Below, piece after piece: positions 55,354-64,000 of a stretch of 64,000 nucleotides of DNA. Numbering within the stretch: position 1 is the stretch's first letter; each line of letters begins with the position of its first letter. This DNA is from Paenibacillus camerounensis (GTDB lineage: Bacteria > Bacillota > Bacilli > Paenibacillales > Paenibacillaceae): NCBI RefSeq assembly GCF_000723885.1, contig NZ_CCDG010000005.1, positions 49,869-113,868 of the forward strand. The letters run 5' to 3'. The notes beneath the pieces were generated by a model, which worked only from the letters and a program-made list of their open reading frames with translations, made no database searches and was not told where the DNA came from. The position numbers were made by a program, and so were the translations under genes.

Positions 55354-55485
55354 ATGCGCGGTGATTGTGACAGCCGGAAATGCAACAACATTTTAATCGG
55401 CTGGCGTCTATAAAGTTACCTCTAAACGCCAGGAACTGACTATACTTTCAGGTATGAGTTTCCAGAAAAGCTGAGGTGCTAACCG

Positions 55486-56364
55486 ATGAAAGTTATGCTG
55501 ACTACCAAACCGTCGGTACTGTTTGCCGCTTCACTGCTTCTGCTCACGGCAGGCTGCGGCTTCTCCGGCAGCGGTACTAACACGGAAGACGCTTCTATTG
55601 CTTCATCCGCAGCCGCTGCTGCATTAACCGCTCCGGCTGCTCCCGGCACACCGTCCGTTCCTGCTGCTGCACCGTCTGATGCACCCGCACCGCCATCTTC
55701 AGCAGGAAGCATAGCAGCTTCCGGTCAGGCGGGCGTAATCATGCCGGACTGGCAGGTAGTGAAGCGGCTGCCGCAGGCTGAGGGATGGTCAGGCATTCCT
55801 GCAGATGCAGAGACAGTTTCAGTGCAGCGGCTGGAGGATTTCACAGCCGGCATTGCCATTACCTTTTATACGCTTCCGGGAGATGAGGATTACGTGTATG
55901 CTGACCTAGGAACAGCCACAGCCCATTACAGCCTTGGCTCAGTCGGCACCTACAATTACCGCAAGCCGGAGGATCTGAAGGCAGCTGGAGTATCTGTTTT
56001 TAACAGCCGGATACTAAAAATTACCGGAGGACTGGGTGCCAATTTAGCGCTTAGCAGTTACTACATGATAGATGAAGCGGGAGTACCGGCGGGGATATTG
56101 CTGGTGGACACCGGACATACCCGTGAAGCAGATATTGACCGTGACGGAACCGCTGAAGTGATATCAGCCCACGGTACGCCGATGACTGCCTATGTGTACC
56201 GCTGGCATGACGGGTACGCAGAGGAGGCGTATCTAAATGATGCTCTGCAGGCGGATTCCGTGGTACTGAGAGAGGATCTGATCTTTGAAGCCTCTGATCT
56301 CGGTGAATCAGAGGTGACGGAATACCGGTTTACCCCGGAAGGCTTAATACGGCAGCACCCTTAG
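55486..56364 (+). CDS. Lipoprotein of unknown function
   Basis: A 292-residue exported lipoprotein (lipobox LTAGC, Cys24). An Ala/Pro/Ser-rich linker covers residues about 35-82. The globular part holds beta strands and an acidic, calcium-site-like stretch DIDRDGTAEV (about 208-217) before YVYRWHDGYAEEAYLN, as in FG-GAP-like modules. I do not recognise the family. It stands alone. Confidence 0.65.
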   Translation: MKVMLTTKPSVLFAASLLLLTAGCGFSGSGTNTEDASIASSAAAAALTAPAAPGTPSVPAAAPSDAPAPPSSAGSIAASGQAGVIMPDWQVVKRLPQAEGWSGIPADAETVSVQRLEDFTAGIAITFYTLPGDEDYVYADLGTATAHYSLGSVGTYNYRKPEDLKAAGVSVFNSRILKITGGLGANLALSSYYMIDEAGVPAGILLVDTGHTREADIDRDGTAEVISAHGTPMTAYVYRWHDGYAEEAYLNDALQADSVVLREDLIFEASDLGESEVTEYRFTPEGLIRQHP

Positions 56365-56370
56365 ATAACA

Positions 56371-56412
56371 AGAGAGCCTTACCCGCCGGTCCTTAACCGG
56401 GGGAAGGCTCTC
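56371..56412. terminator. Terminator between convergent genes
   Basis: AGAGAGCCTTACCC pairs with GGGGAAGGCTCTC across CGCCGGTCCTTAACC. It lies between the lipoprotein gene and the convergent FabH-like gene. Confidence 0.7.
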
Positions 56413-56456
56413 GATGATGCCGGACTTCACTGCACAGGCTCGTTAGCGAGGCTGTA

Positions 56457-57473
56457 CTAGTATTGATAGAGCATGGTAGGAATCTGCCAGCCTGCTCCAA
56501 CAGACCAGAAGATAATATAATCTCCGCGCTGAATCCTGCCTTCTTCCACTCCGCGCCAAAAGGCGATAAACGGGCTGCTCGTTGCCGTATAGCCGAACTC
56601 ACCGCCCACGTAAACGAACCTTCCGTCGTTTTCCTCTGCTTCCAGGTCAAGTCCTTCACGGATCAGCTCTATATTCTTCAATGAAAACTGGGACAGGCAG
56701 AATGCGGAAATATCTTCAGCTGTCAGGCCGTTGCGGTCCAGCAGCTCCTTGATATCATGAATGGCTGCATCTACACATACCGAGCCGTCAAAAGGAATCC
56801 AGCGCAGCTTGAAATCCTCGGGCGTCAGGCCGTCACGATAGATGCCCGACAGCCCGCATGCCGGGAACGTAATACCCTCCCAAATCGCAGAATCTGTATA
56901 ATACAGCGAATCCCTGAAGCCGGGAGCCTCAGGGGTCCGCTCCAGAATAACGGCAGCTGCGGCATCCCCGAAGTTGGCGTATGTAATCTCATCGTCTGTC
57001 CTGCAGTTAATGGAGCTGTAGTCACTGCCGACAATCAGCGCATAGCGGACGCTGCGGTTAGCCTGCATGTACCGGCTGGCCTGCTCCACGGCGGTTACCA
57101 TTCCGGCGCAGTTGGCATTGGAATCCAGCGTAACCGTGCGGTGCTTGCCGCCGAGCCGGTGATGCAGCAGCAGGGCATTCGTCGGATAGGTATATTCCGG
57201 TGTCTGTGAGGCGAATACGATCATATCGAGATCCTCACCCTGCAGTCCGGCATCCGCAAGCGCCTTGGCCGCAGCCTCATACCCCATGGTCAGCGCATTC
57301 TCATGGCTGTTATTAATAATGTATCGTTGCTCACGGCCCATGACTTGTAGAAACCTCTTGATATCCTTGCCGAGGGCGGCAAAGTGCTCCAAGTAATAAT
57401 CATTGTCTACCACATGCTGCGGATGATAATAAGCGGCAGTGCGAATTCTGATATTGTCTCCGGTATGTTCCAT
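56457..57473 (-). CDS. FabH-like ketoacyl synthase III lacking His and Asn of the triad
   Basis: A 338-residue thiolase-fold protein. The nucleophilic Cys122 is kept (DSNANCAGMVTAVE), and NFGDAAAAVIL is typical of the family. In FabH the other catalytic residues sit in PHQAN and GNTSAAS. Here these read LSQFS (around 260-264) and GYTATSS (around 294-300), so the His is replaced by Ser261 and the Asn by Tyr295 in my hand alignment. Decarboxylative condensation should therefore be impaired. Acyl transfer by the cysteine is still possible. AGGTG precedes ATG 57473; GTG 57482 is the alternative. It follows directly on the STAS protein gene. Confidence 0.8.
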   Translation of the reverse strand: MEHTGDNIRIRTAAYYHPQHVVDNDYYLEHFAALGKDIKRFLQVMGREQRYIINNSHENALTMGYEAAAKALADAGLQGEDLDMIVFASQTPEYTYPTNALLLHHRLGGKHRTVTLDSNANCAGMVTAVEQASRYMQANRSVRYALIVGSDYSSINCRTDDEITYANFGDAAAAVILERTPEAPGFRDSLYYTDSAIWEGITFPACGLSGIYRDGLTPEDFKLRWIPFDGSVCVDAAIHDIKELLDRNGLTAEDISAFCLSQFSLKNIELIREGLDLEAEENDGRFVYVGGEFGYTATSSPFIAFWRGVEEGRIQRGDYIIFWSVGAGWQIPTMLYQY

Positions 57474-57482
57474 GAGCGTCAC

Positions 57483-57824
57483 CTATACTTCGATAATTTC
57501 GTAATTTTCGAGTTTGGTACTGCGGGCTACCCGGCTGAGCTGCATTTTGAGAATAGGGCTCTTGGTGATGGTAAAGACCACTTTCTTAAAGCCGGACTGC
57601 TGATACAAAAGATAGCACTGCTCCAGCATAGGCAGCACATCGGAAGTGGAGACATTCAGGCCAGTGCAATCCAGTACAATATCGTATTTGGCTGGATCGA
57701 ACCTGCTCACAATCTCATTGTATTCCTGGATAAACCTTCCGGCATCCTCCTCTGACATGGTTCCTTCGACCTGAACGTTTAGAATGGATTCTGCGGCATT
57801 GTTGGCAAAATTAAAGCTTCCCAT
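57483..57824 (-). CDS. STAS-domain protein (SpoIIAA-like)
   Basis: A 113-residue single-domain protein with strands and helices in the STAS order: ILNVQVEGTMSEEDAGRFIQ, YDIVLDCTGLNVSTSDVLPM and GFKKVVFTITKS. The loop DCTGLNVSTSD has serine/threonine in the position that is phosphorylated in SpoIIAA-type proteins, but not the exact DxS motif. GGAGAGG serves ATG 57824. Its stop codon sits next to the start of the FabH-like gene, so the pair is co-translated. Confidence 0.7.
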   Translation of the reverse strand: MGSFNFANNAAESILNVQVEGTMSEEDAGRFIQEYNEIVSRFDPAKYDIVLDCTGLNVSTSDVLPMLEQCYLLYQQSGFKKVVFTITKSPILKMQLSRVARSTKLENYEIIEV

Positions 57825-58117
57825 CTTTCTGAACCTCTCCTTCTCCTCGAAAAATGTTAATAAAAGCAAATCTTTGTCTTAATAAGGATACGAATCCATT
57901 ATAACGATTGTTGATGTTTTTAAAAGGGATATTTTTCATATTTAACCTATTCACTTTTTTATATTTATAAATAGGGATTGTTATCCCGGCCAAGGTAAGC
58001 AGGTAAGCGTATTTATAAGGAGCCGCAGCCGTTAAGCTTTCCAAAGCAGGCGACTATTGGTATGATTACAAGGGATGAGAACGTCTATAAATATCTGCAG
58101 CCATGGAGGAATTAATA

Positions 58118-58795
58118 ATGAGTGACAACACAATATCCCGGATCATAGATCATACGCTTCTTAAAGCGGATGCCCGTAAGGATGATATTATTAAGCTGGC
58201 GGAAGAAGCCAAAACCTACAAATTTGCATCTGTCTGCGTTAACCCGGCATGGGTGGCAGCGGCCCATGAAGTGCTGAAGGACACCCCGGAGGTCAAGGTA
58301 TGTACCGTTATCGGCTTCCCGCTGGGCGCTTCAACTCCGGAGGCCAAAGCCTTTGAAACAACCAATGCTATTTCTAATGGTGCCGGAGAAGTGGACATGG
58401 TTATTAACATTGGTGCGTTAAAAGACGGGGACAACGAGCTGGTGCGCCGTGATATCGCAGCTGTGGTTGAGGCGGCACGCGGTAAAGCGCTGACCAAGGT
58501 TATTATCGAGACCTGTCTTTTGAGCGAAGAAGAAAAGGTACGCGCCTGCAAGCTTGCTGTAGAAGCCGGTGCAGACTTTGTGAAGACTTCGACCGGCTTC
58601 TCCACAGGCGGAGCAACGAAGGAAGATATCGCATTGATGCGTGCTACCGTCGGCCCTGACATCGGCGTTAAAGCTTCCGGCGGCGTACGCAGCAGCGAAG
58701 ACGCGCTGATCATGATCGGTGCAGGAGCAACCCGGATCGGTACCAGCGGCGGCGTAGCCATTGCCAAAGGCGAGCAGAGCCAGAGCAGCTACTAA
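58118..58795 (+). CDS. deoC: Deoxyribose-phosphate aldolase
   Basis: A 225-residue class I aldolase that splits 2-deoxyribose 5-phosphate into glyceraldehyde 3-phosphate and acetaldehyde. The Schiff-base lysine is Lys156 ([11 protein letters not shown]), the second lysine is Lys185 (IGVKASGGV) and the acid is Asp93 (EVDMVINIG). GGAGG at 58107 is close to ATG 58118; the upstream in-frame ATG at 58103 overlaps the ribosome site. No other deo gene is adjacent. Confidence 0.95.
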   Translation: MSDNTISRIIDHTLLKADARKDDIIKLAEEAKTYKFASVCVNPAWVAAAHEVLKDTPEVKVCTVIGFPLGASTPEAKAFETTNAISNGAGEVDMVINIGALKDGDNELVRRDIAAVVEAARGKALTKVIIETCLLSEEEKVRACKLAVEAGADFVKTSTGFSTGGATKEDIALMRATVGPDIGVKASGGVRSSEDALIMIGAGATRIGTSGGVAIAKGEQSQSSY

Positions 58796-58819
58796 CAGGC
58801 CGTTTTTAGCGGCAGGACA

Positions 58820-58859
58820 AGCAGGAGAACATTGAATGATTGTGTTCTTCTGCTTTTTT
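58820..58859 (+). terminator. Terminator of deoC
   Basis: AGCAGGAGAACA pairs with TGTTCTTCTGCT with one mismatch, followed by six T residues. Confidence 0.8.
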
Positions 58860-58903
58860 GTATATTGTGGACGGTAAATTAGGGTAGGGCAGGAGGAAGA
58901 AGG

Positions 58904-59422
58904 ATGGAGGAGAAGTTTGCTTTTCCGGATATGGAGACAGAGCGTTTGTACATACGGGTGTTACAAGAAAGCGACAGCACAGCGGTATTCCGGCATTTTG
59001 CGGATGAAGAGGTTACGCGGTACATGGACATTCCCCCTTGTAAAGAACTCGCAGAGGCGTCAGAGATTATCCGGTTCCACACAGAGGATTCCGGCTGCCG
59101 CTGGGGGATTTTTGACAAAGCTACCGGACAGCTGGCGGGAACCCTGGGGTACCACTGCTGGGTAACCGGAGAACAGTCCAGGGCGGAAATCGGCTATGAT
59201 CTGTCCAGCAGCTGGTGGGGCCGTGGGCTTATGACTGAGGCTATCTCTCCGGTTATCCGGTTTGGCTTCGGTGATATGGGGCTGGAGCTGATAGAAGCAA
59301 CCGCTGATCCGGCTAATGAACGCTCTGCCAGGCTGCTGGAGCGGCTCGGGTTTCAGCATAAGGAGGAGCTGGTGGACGGCCTGGTATATTATTTTTTGCC
59401 GAAGCCGCGGGCTGGAGAGTAG
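58904..59422 (+). CDS. GNAT-family N-acetyltransferase (RimJ/RimL-like)
   Basis: A 172-residue acetyltransferase. It starts FPDMETERLYIRVLQESDS, and contains GTLGYHCWV, the acetyl-CoA loop region EIGYDLSSSWWGRGLMTEAI, and ANERSARLLERLGFQHKEE. This is the RimJ/RimL subgroup, which acetylates N-termini of ribosomal proteins or other amines. AGGAGG precedes the ATG. The acceptor is unknown. Confidence 0.88.
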   Translation: MEEKFAFPDMETERLYIRVLQESDSTAVFRHFADEEVTRYMDIPPCKELAEASEIIRFHTEDSGCRWGIFDKATGQLAGTLGYHCWVTGEQSRAEIGYDLSSSWWGRGLMTEAISPVIRFGFGDMGLELIEATADPANERSARLLERLGFQHKEELVDGLVYYFLPKPRAGE

Positions 59423-59655
59423 CAGGATTGTTACTGGCGGATTGCCTGGACGGTATGGGGCTGTATAGCAGGGAGGTAAGCTGGAGGCAGGCAGTGGAGT
59501 GAGCGGGGAGGCTGGCAGAAGGAGTGGATTTGAAATGGAATGTAAGCGTGTACTTTTGTGCGGGTTTAGGCTAATCTGGAGTGAAGAGAACCGCTAGAAG
59601 GTCATCTTTTATAAATATAATAAAACACACCGGATTAATGCGATTTTTTGCTTCC

Positions 59656-59689
59656 CAAATGACATCATTTGTGAGAGAATAGTTACAAT
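59656..59689 (+). promoter_or_regulatory. Palindrome and promoter region of metY
   Basis: CAAATGACATCATTTG (59656-59671) is a near-perfect palindrome with seven-base arms. It overlaps a possible -35 (ATGACA). TACAAT at 59684-59689 is a possible -10. No S-box riboswitch is visible in the 316-bp gap before metY, so a repressor site is a reasonable alternative. The rest of 59423-59650 shows nothing recognisable. Confidence 0.4.
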
Positions 59690-59699
59690 TCTTAAATGA

Positions 59700-61031
<1,332 letters not shown>

Positions 61032-61190
61032 ACACAACAGCCACTATGCGATGACATGACCCTGCTCCTGTTCTACATGGGCGGCGTCTGAAAGCGTGTA
61101 AGGCGTGTAACGCGTTAGAAGCATCTGCATCTCTGCTGGTTCTAACGGCTGCTGTCGTTATAAGGAGATTTTCCGTTTTTCGGGGAATAA

Positions 61191-61262
61191 GCCTCTACCG
61201 CATTTGACTCCGTTCAGCCTAATAGGCCGGACAGGAGGAGGATGCGGGCAGGGGCTTTTTTG
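61191..61262 (+). terminator. Possible terminator downstream of metY
   Basis: GCCTCTACCGC and GCGGGCAGGGGC can pair imperfectly, followed by six T residues. It is distant (160 bases) from the stop codon. The rest of 61032-61499 shows no recognisable gene. Confidence 0.4.
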
Positions 61263-61499
61263 GGCTGTACGCGTCTGTGTGACAGCTGGTACCTACAGAG
61301 CGCTCTTAGCATCGGGATTCTCCCTGCTTAAAGCGTTTTACTGGATGTGTAACGAAGATCTGTTATCGTTCTGATACCGCTTGCATATTTCAGGAAATAC
61401 TCCCGTATCTATAAGAGGTAGAAGCGCAACATGCCGGTAACCGCCTGTATGTACATCAAGGCCGGCAGCAATCCAATGCCAATAAAGGTGGGTGCGGGG

Positions 61500-62561
61500 A
61501 TGAAGGGTGAACAACAGCAGGATTACAATCGTGATATTGGGGAGCGCCCGTTCAAGTATAGTGCTGCTGACCGGGCGCTGGGAGTGGAGATGAGCCAGGC
61601 TGCATCTGTGGCTTCCGCTGCAGCGGAGTTTATCACCGGAGACAGGCGGGGCAGAGGCGCGGAGCCTCCCGGCCGCTCTTATCTGAAGCGGACCGCAGAC
61701 CGTTCTGCCTTCCTGGTGCTGCGTGAGGGAAACGCAGACCGGTCTTTGCAGCGGGATGAATCCGGCTCATTCCCGGCCGGGCCCTGTCTGATCCGGAGTG
61801 AGGAATGGCTGCAGACCCCGGAGCTGGGCGGCTTATATGAATGCTGGCTGAACAGCGAAGATGCGCTCCAGGCTGAGCGTTCCCTGCAGCGCATCTATTA
61901 CCGGCTGCGGGCCGCCTCCGCCGCCCTGCTGGAATCAGCGGACCGCATTTGGGCCGCTGTCACACTGCTGCACACGCCGGAGCTGGCGGCCCGGCCTGCC
62001 AAGCTGGCGGAGCTGCAGGATGTGCAGCTCGAAGCCCTGTTCGCCGCCGTGGCGGCGAACCAGCGGCTGGGCAGCGACAGCCGCATTGATCTGCTGGCGG
62101 CGTACCCCGCCAGCGTGGCTGAATTCGCGGCGCAGCGCGAATTCATCGAGGACGTGGCCGAGCAGACCCTCGGCCACGCTTACGCGGCGGCGTGCAGCAT
62201 CGGGGCGCTAATCGCCCCCGGTGTGCCGCCCGCCGCCGCGGGGGAAATCGCGCGCATCGCCGATTTCCTGGTGCTTGACAGCGCGGCGGACCTGGCCGCG
62301 CCGGAGGAGTCCGCCGCCGCGGACTTCGTCCTGGCGGCGGAAGCCGCGCTTGCCGCCGTGCGGCGCGTGAAGCCGGCGGCGGTTGTGCTCGCCGCCGGTC
62401 CTGCGGCGGCGGGAGCGCTTGCCGATCTGTACCGGATCGGCATGAGCGGGATCTTTTGCAGCGCCGGCCAGCGGACCGAAGCGCTGCTGCGGGCGGCCTG
62501 CCTGACCTGGATAGCCCGGCAGGACAGCAGCACTGATACAGCCGCCGAAGGATGGCTGTAG
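61500..62561 (+). CDS. Alanine-rich protein resembling a degenerate enzyme I/PEP-utilising barrel
   Basis: About 353 residues, very rich in Ala and of unusually high GC content in its second half. Weak resemblance to the C-terminal barrel of PTS enzyme I/PPDK is seen: LIAPGVPPAAAGEIARIADFLVLDSAADL resembles the EIPxAA...ADFFSIGTNDL region in parts, and VVLAAGPAAAGALADLYRIGMSGIF lies where GMCGE...GMGLDEFS is expected. The catalytic Cys-Gly-Glu is missing, so this would be a pseudoenzyme at best. AAGGTGG fits ATG 61500; the ORF extends to an ATG at 61431. Expression is uncertain, but the long open frame in GC-rich DNA supports a gene. Confidence 0.5.
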   Translation: MKGEQQQDYNRDIGERPFKYSAADRALGVEMSQAASVASAAAEFITGDRRGRGAEPPGRSYLKRTADRSAFLVLREGNADRSLQRDESGSFPAGPCLIRSEEWLQTPELGGLYECWLNSEDALQAERSLQRIYYRLRAASAALLESADRIWAAVTLLHTPELAARPAKLAELQDVQLEALFAAVAANQRLGSDSRIDLLAAYPASVAEFAAQREFIEDVAEQTLGHAYAAACSIGALIAPGVPPAAAGEIARIADFLVLDSAADLAAPEESAAADFVLAAEAALAAVRRVKPAAVVLAAGPAAAGALADLYRIGMSGIFCSAGQRTEALLRAACLTWIARQDSSTDTAAEGWL

Positions 62562-63265
62562 GCTTGAACCCTTGTAGCGCACCTGAGTACCGTCGTGCAC
62601 TAACCTGAACCGCCATAGGTAACACTGCGCATTGATTAGGCATCAATTGCAGCACCGGTGTATTATCCGCTTTTTCTTGAATCGTCGTCCAAGTAATGTT
62701 ATATATAGTCCGTTTGCTAACGTACACAACTTAAGGTTACTTCTGTGTTCGTCAAGCTGTTACGGTAACATCATTATTGGATCTAAACTGCTACGCCGTT
62801 TATTATGCCGTCTATTATGCCGTCTATCGTATCCTGCGTGCCCCGCCTAACATCTACTTTGAACAGCCTGTATACACGCAGAGATACGAGTTGCGAGTTA
62901 CGAGATACAGGTACCAGGAAGTGCAGGGCTGGCTCCGGCAGGCGGCTCTGCACTTCTTTATGAGTCCTTTGGCGTTGCTGGGGAACAAGGGATTGTCTCC
63001 AGCTAACTCGGGGAGCAGCTGTTACCTGCTGTACTTTCAGTATAGTGATTCAGGCGTTATCCTGCTTAAGAGCGGATATCGCCTTTTGTAGTTGCAGAGA
63101 ATGCAGCTATTGTGTCGAAGCAGGGAAGCAGGGAAGCAGGAGAGCAGGAGAGCAGAAGAACAGGAGAGCAGGAGAACAGGGGAAGCAGCAGGAATTAAAT
63201 GCATGGAGTAGAACATCCCTGATTATTTATGTGGCAGCAACGTTTCTGCAGGGGGACTGAGCTTA
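62562..63265. other. Gene-free region with low-complexity purine repeat
   Basis: I see no convincing gene here. A stretch at about 63117-63190 is a run of GGAAGCAGG, GGAGAGCAGG and GAGAACAGG variants. Another at 62800-62830 repeats TTATGCCGTC. Short ORFs lack ribosome sites. Confidence 0.6.
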
Positions 63266-63456
63266 TTAAGTTGAAAAACGCCACCTATTTCTTGTCTTTT
63301 TCCTGAGAAAAGGCTATTAGTGGGAAAAACTCCACTTGATTTACTAATTATCACCTACTAGTAAGTAATTAAGTATGATTAGGCGGAGTTTATCCAATTA
63401 ATGATCACAGAAGCTGAGAAATGGTGGAATTAGGTGGCGAAAATCCAAATAAATGC
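63266..63456 (+). repeat. Dispersed four-arm intergenic element, copy C
   Basis: Arms start at 63266, 63317, 63379 and 63430, a spacing of 51, 62 and 51. Arm 2 (TTAGTGGGAAAAACTCCAC) pairs with the reverse complement of arm 3 (GGCGGAGTTTATCCAATTAA). Arm 4 carries TTAGGTGGCGAAAATCC and pairs with arm 1. Same orientation as copies A and B. Confidence 0.75.
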
Positions 63457-63577
63457 CCGCTCCATTCGCTAAGAAAACATCCTCAGTACTGCAACGCCCA
63501 ACTTTCTCACGAATCCGCTCGCAAGTCTCTATCCGATCTTCCTGCGAATCTGATCCCGAGCCGCTATCCAATCATCC

Positions 63578-64000
63578 GCTCCCCGGCAGCTCGCCAAACG
63601 GTGCGCCAATCACCTCATTTGTAGCTCTTCAATTAATACACTAATCTGCTCCCCGGCAGCACGCCAAACAGCGCTCCAATCACTTCTCCAGCATCTCTTC
63701 AATTACCGCTCTAATACTTCCTCGAATCCGCTCGCAAGCCGCAATCCAATCCTCTCACTATTCCGCTGCCGAGTCGCAATCCAATCCTCCGCTCCCCGGC
63801 AGCTCGCCAAACAGCGCTCCAATCACTTCTCCAGCATCTCTTCAATTACCGCTCTAATACTCCCTCGAATCCGCTCGCAAGCCGCAATCCAATCCTCTCA
63901 CTATTCCGCTGCCGAGTCGCAATCCAATCCTCCGCTCCCCGGCAGCTCGCCAAACAGCGCTCCAATCACTTCTCCAGCACCTCTTCAATTACCACACTAA
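63578..64000. repeat. Long tandem repeat, 143-bp period, running off the window
   Basis: GCTCCCCGGCAGC starts units at 63578, 63648, 63791 and 63934. The last two intervals are 143 bp and the first is a 70-bp half unit. Successive copies of CGCTCCAATCACTTCTCCAG and CGCAAGCCGCAATCCAATCC are nearly identical, so the array has been copied or homogenised recently. It is CT-rich on the plus strand and has no open frame with a ribosome site. It continues beyond base 64000. Confidence 0.85.

Noticed and set aside
62632..63091. Short ORFs at the right end
   Set aside because: They lack ribosome sites and homology-like features and lie in repeat-rich DNA.

Overview
The window looks like a chromosomal segment of a Paenibacillus-type member of the Bacillota. 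The support is strong AGGAGG-type ribosome binding sites, two T-box leaders, a ydaO-type c-di-AMP riboswitch, lipobox lipoproteins, a YesM/YesN-type two-component pair beside a sugar ABC importer, copper-amine-oxidase-N and SH3_3 secreted proteins, and moderate GC content. I see no rRNA, tRNA, CRISPR array, transposase or integrase, so there is no obvious mobile element. Species level cannot be read from the sequence.

Layout. 1-6.3 kb: a beta-galactoside uptake and hydrolysis operon (binding lipoprotein, two permeases, cytoplasmic GH2 beta-galactosidase). 6.4-12.4 kb: secreted proteins, a KamA-family radical SAM aminomutase behind a c-di-AMP riboswitch, an isochorismatase-like hydrolase and a luciferase-like monooxygenase. 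12.5-17.6 kb: a HAEG-repeat protein with a peptidase G2 domain, a candidate small toxin, an ArsB-type pump and a bicupin oxalate decarboxylase. 17.8-23.5 kb: a methyltransferase-like protein, a T-box-controlled glutaminyl-tRNA synthetase, and an Nramp manganese importer behind a promoter and MntR-like operator. 23.5-30.5 kb: a second sugar ABC importer with its divergent two-component system.

30.5-37.2 kb: an amidase, a TIR-like protein with a small basic partner, a 51-bp tandem array of hairpins, an MFS exporter with a divergent Rgg-like regulator, and a second luciferase-like monooxygenase. 37.4-47.4 kb: a beta-propeller protein, then a probable sulfur-compound island (SsuB/SsuC-type importer, binding protein, two paralogous flavoprotein plus ferredoxin pairs). 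Between the pairs lie a cobalamin-riboswitch-like RNA and a dispersed repeat. 47.6-61 kb: glutathione peroxidase, DUF2294 protein, signalling proteins, DAHP synthase/chorismate mutase under a Phe T-box, SulP permease, a FabH-like/STAS pair, deoC, an acetyltransferase and metY. 61.4-64 kb: an alanine-rich degenerate enzyme I-like protein, then a gene-free, repeat-rich end.

Four observations stand out. (1) The c-di-AMP riboswitch sits in front of an aminomutase whose lysine-binding aspartates appear replaced, suggesting production of a beta-amino acid osmolyte. (2) A roughly 190-bp intergenic element occurs three times, each with four arms at nearly identical 51-61/62-51 nt spacing. Its arms form nested inverted repeats. 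(3) A TIR-like effector and a tiny basic protein are followed by a 51-bp double-hairpin array. (4) The two flavoprotein-ferredoxin pairs have no sulfonate monooxygenase beside the importer. All gene functions are inferred by motif recognition only; no database search was run.
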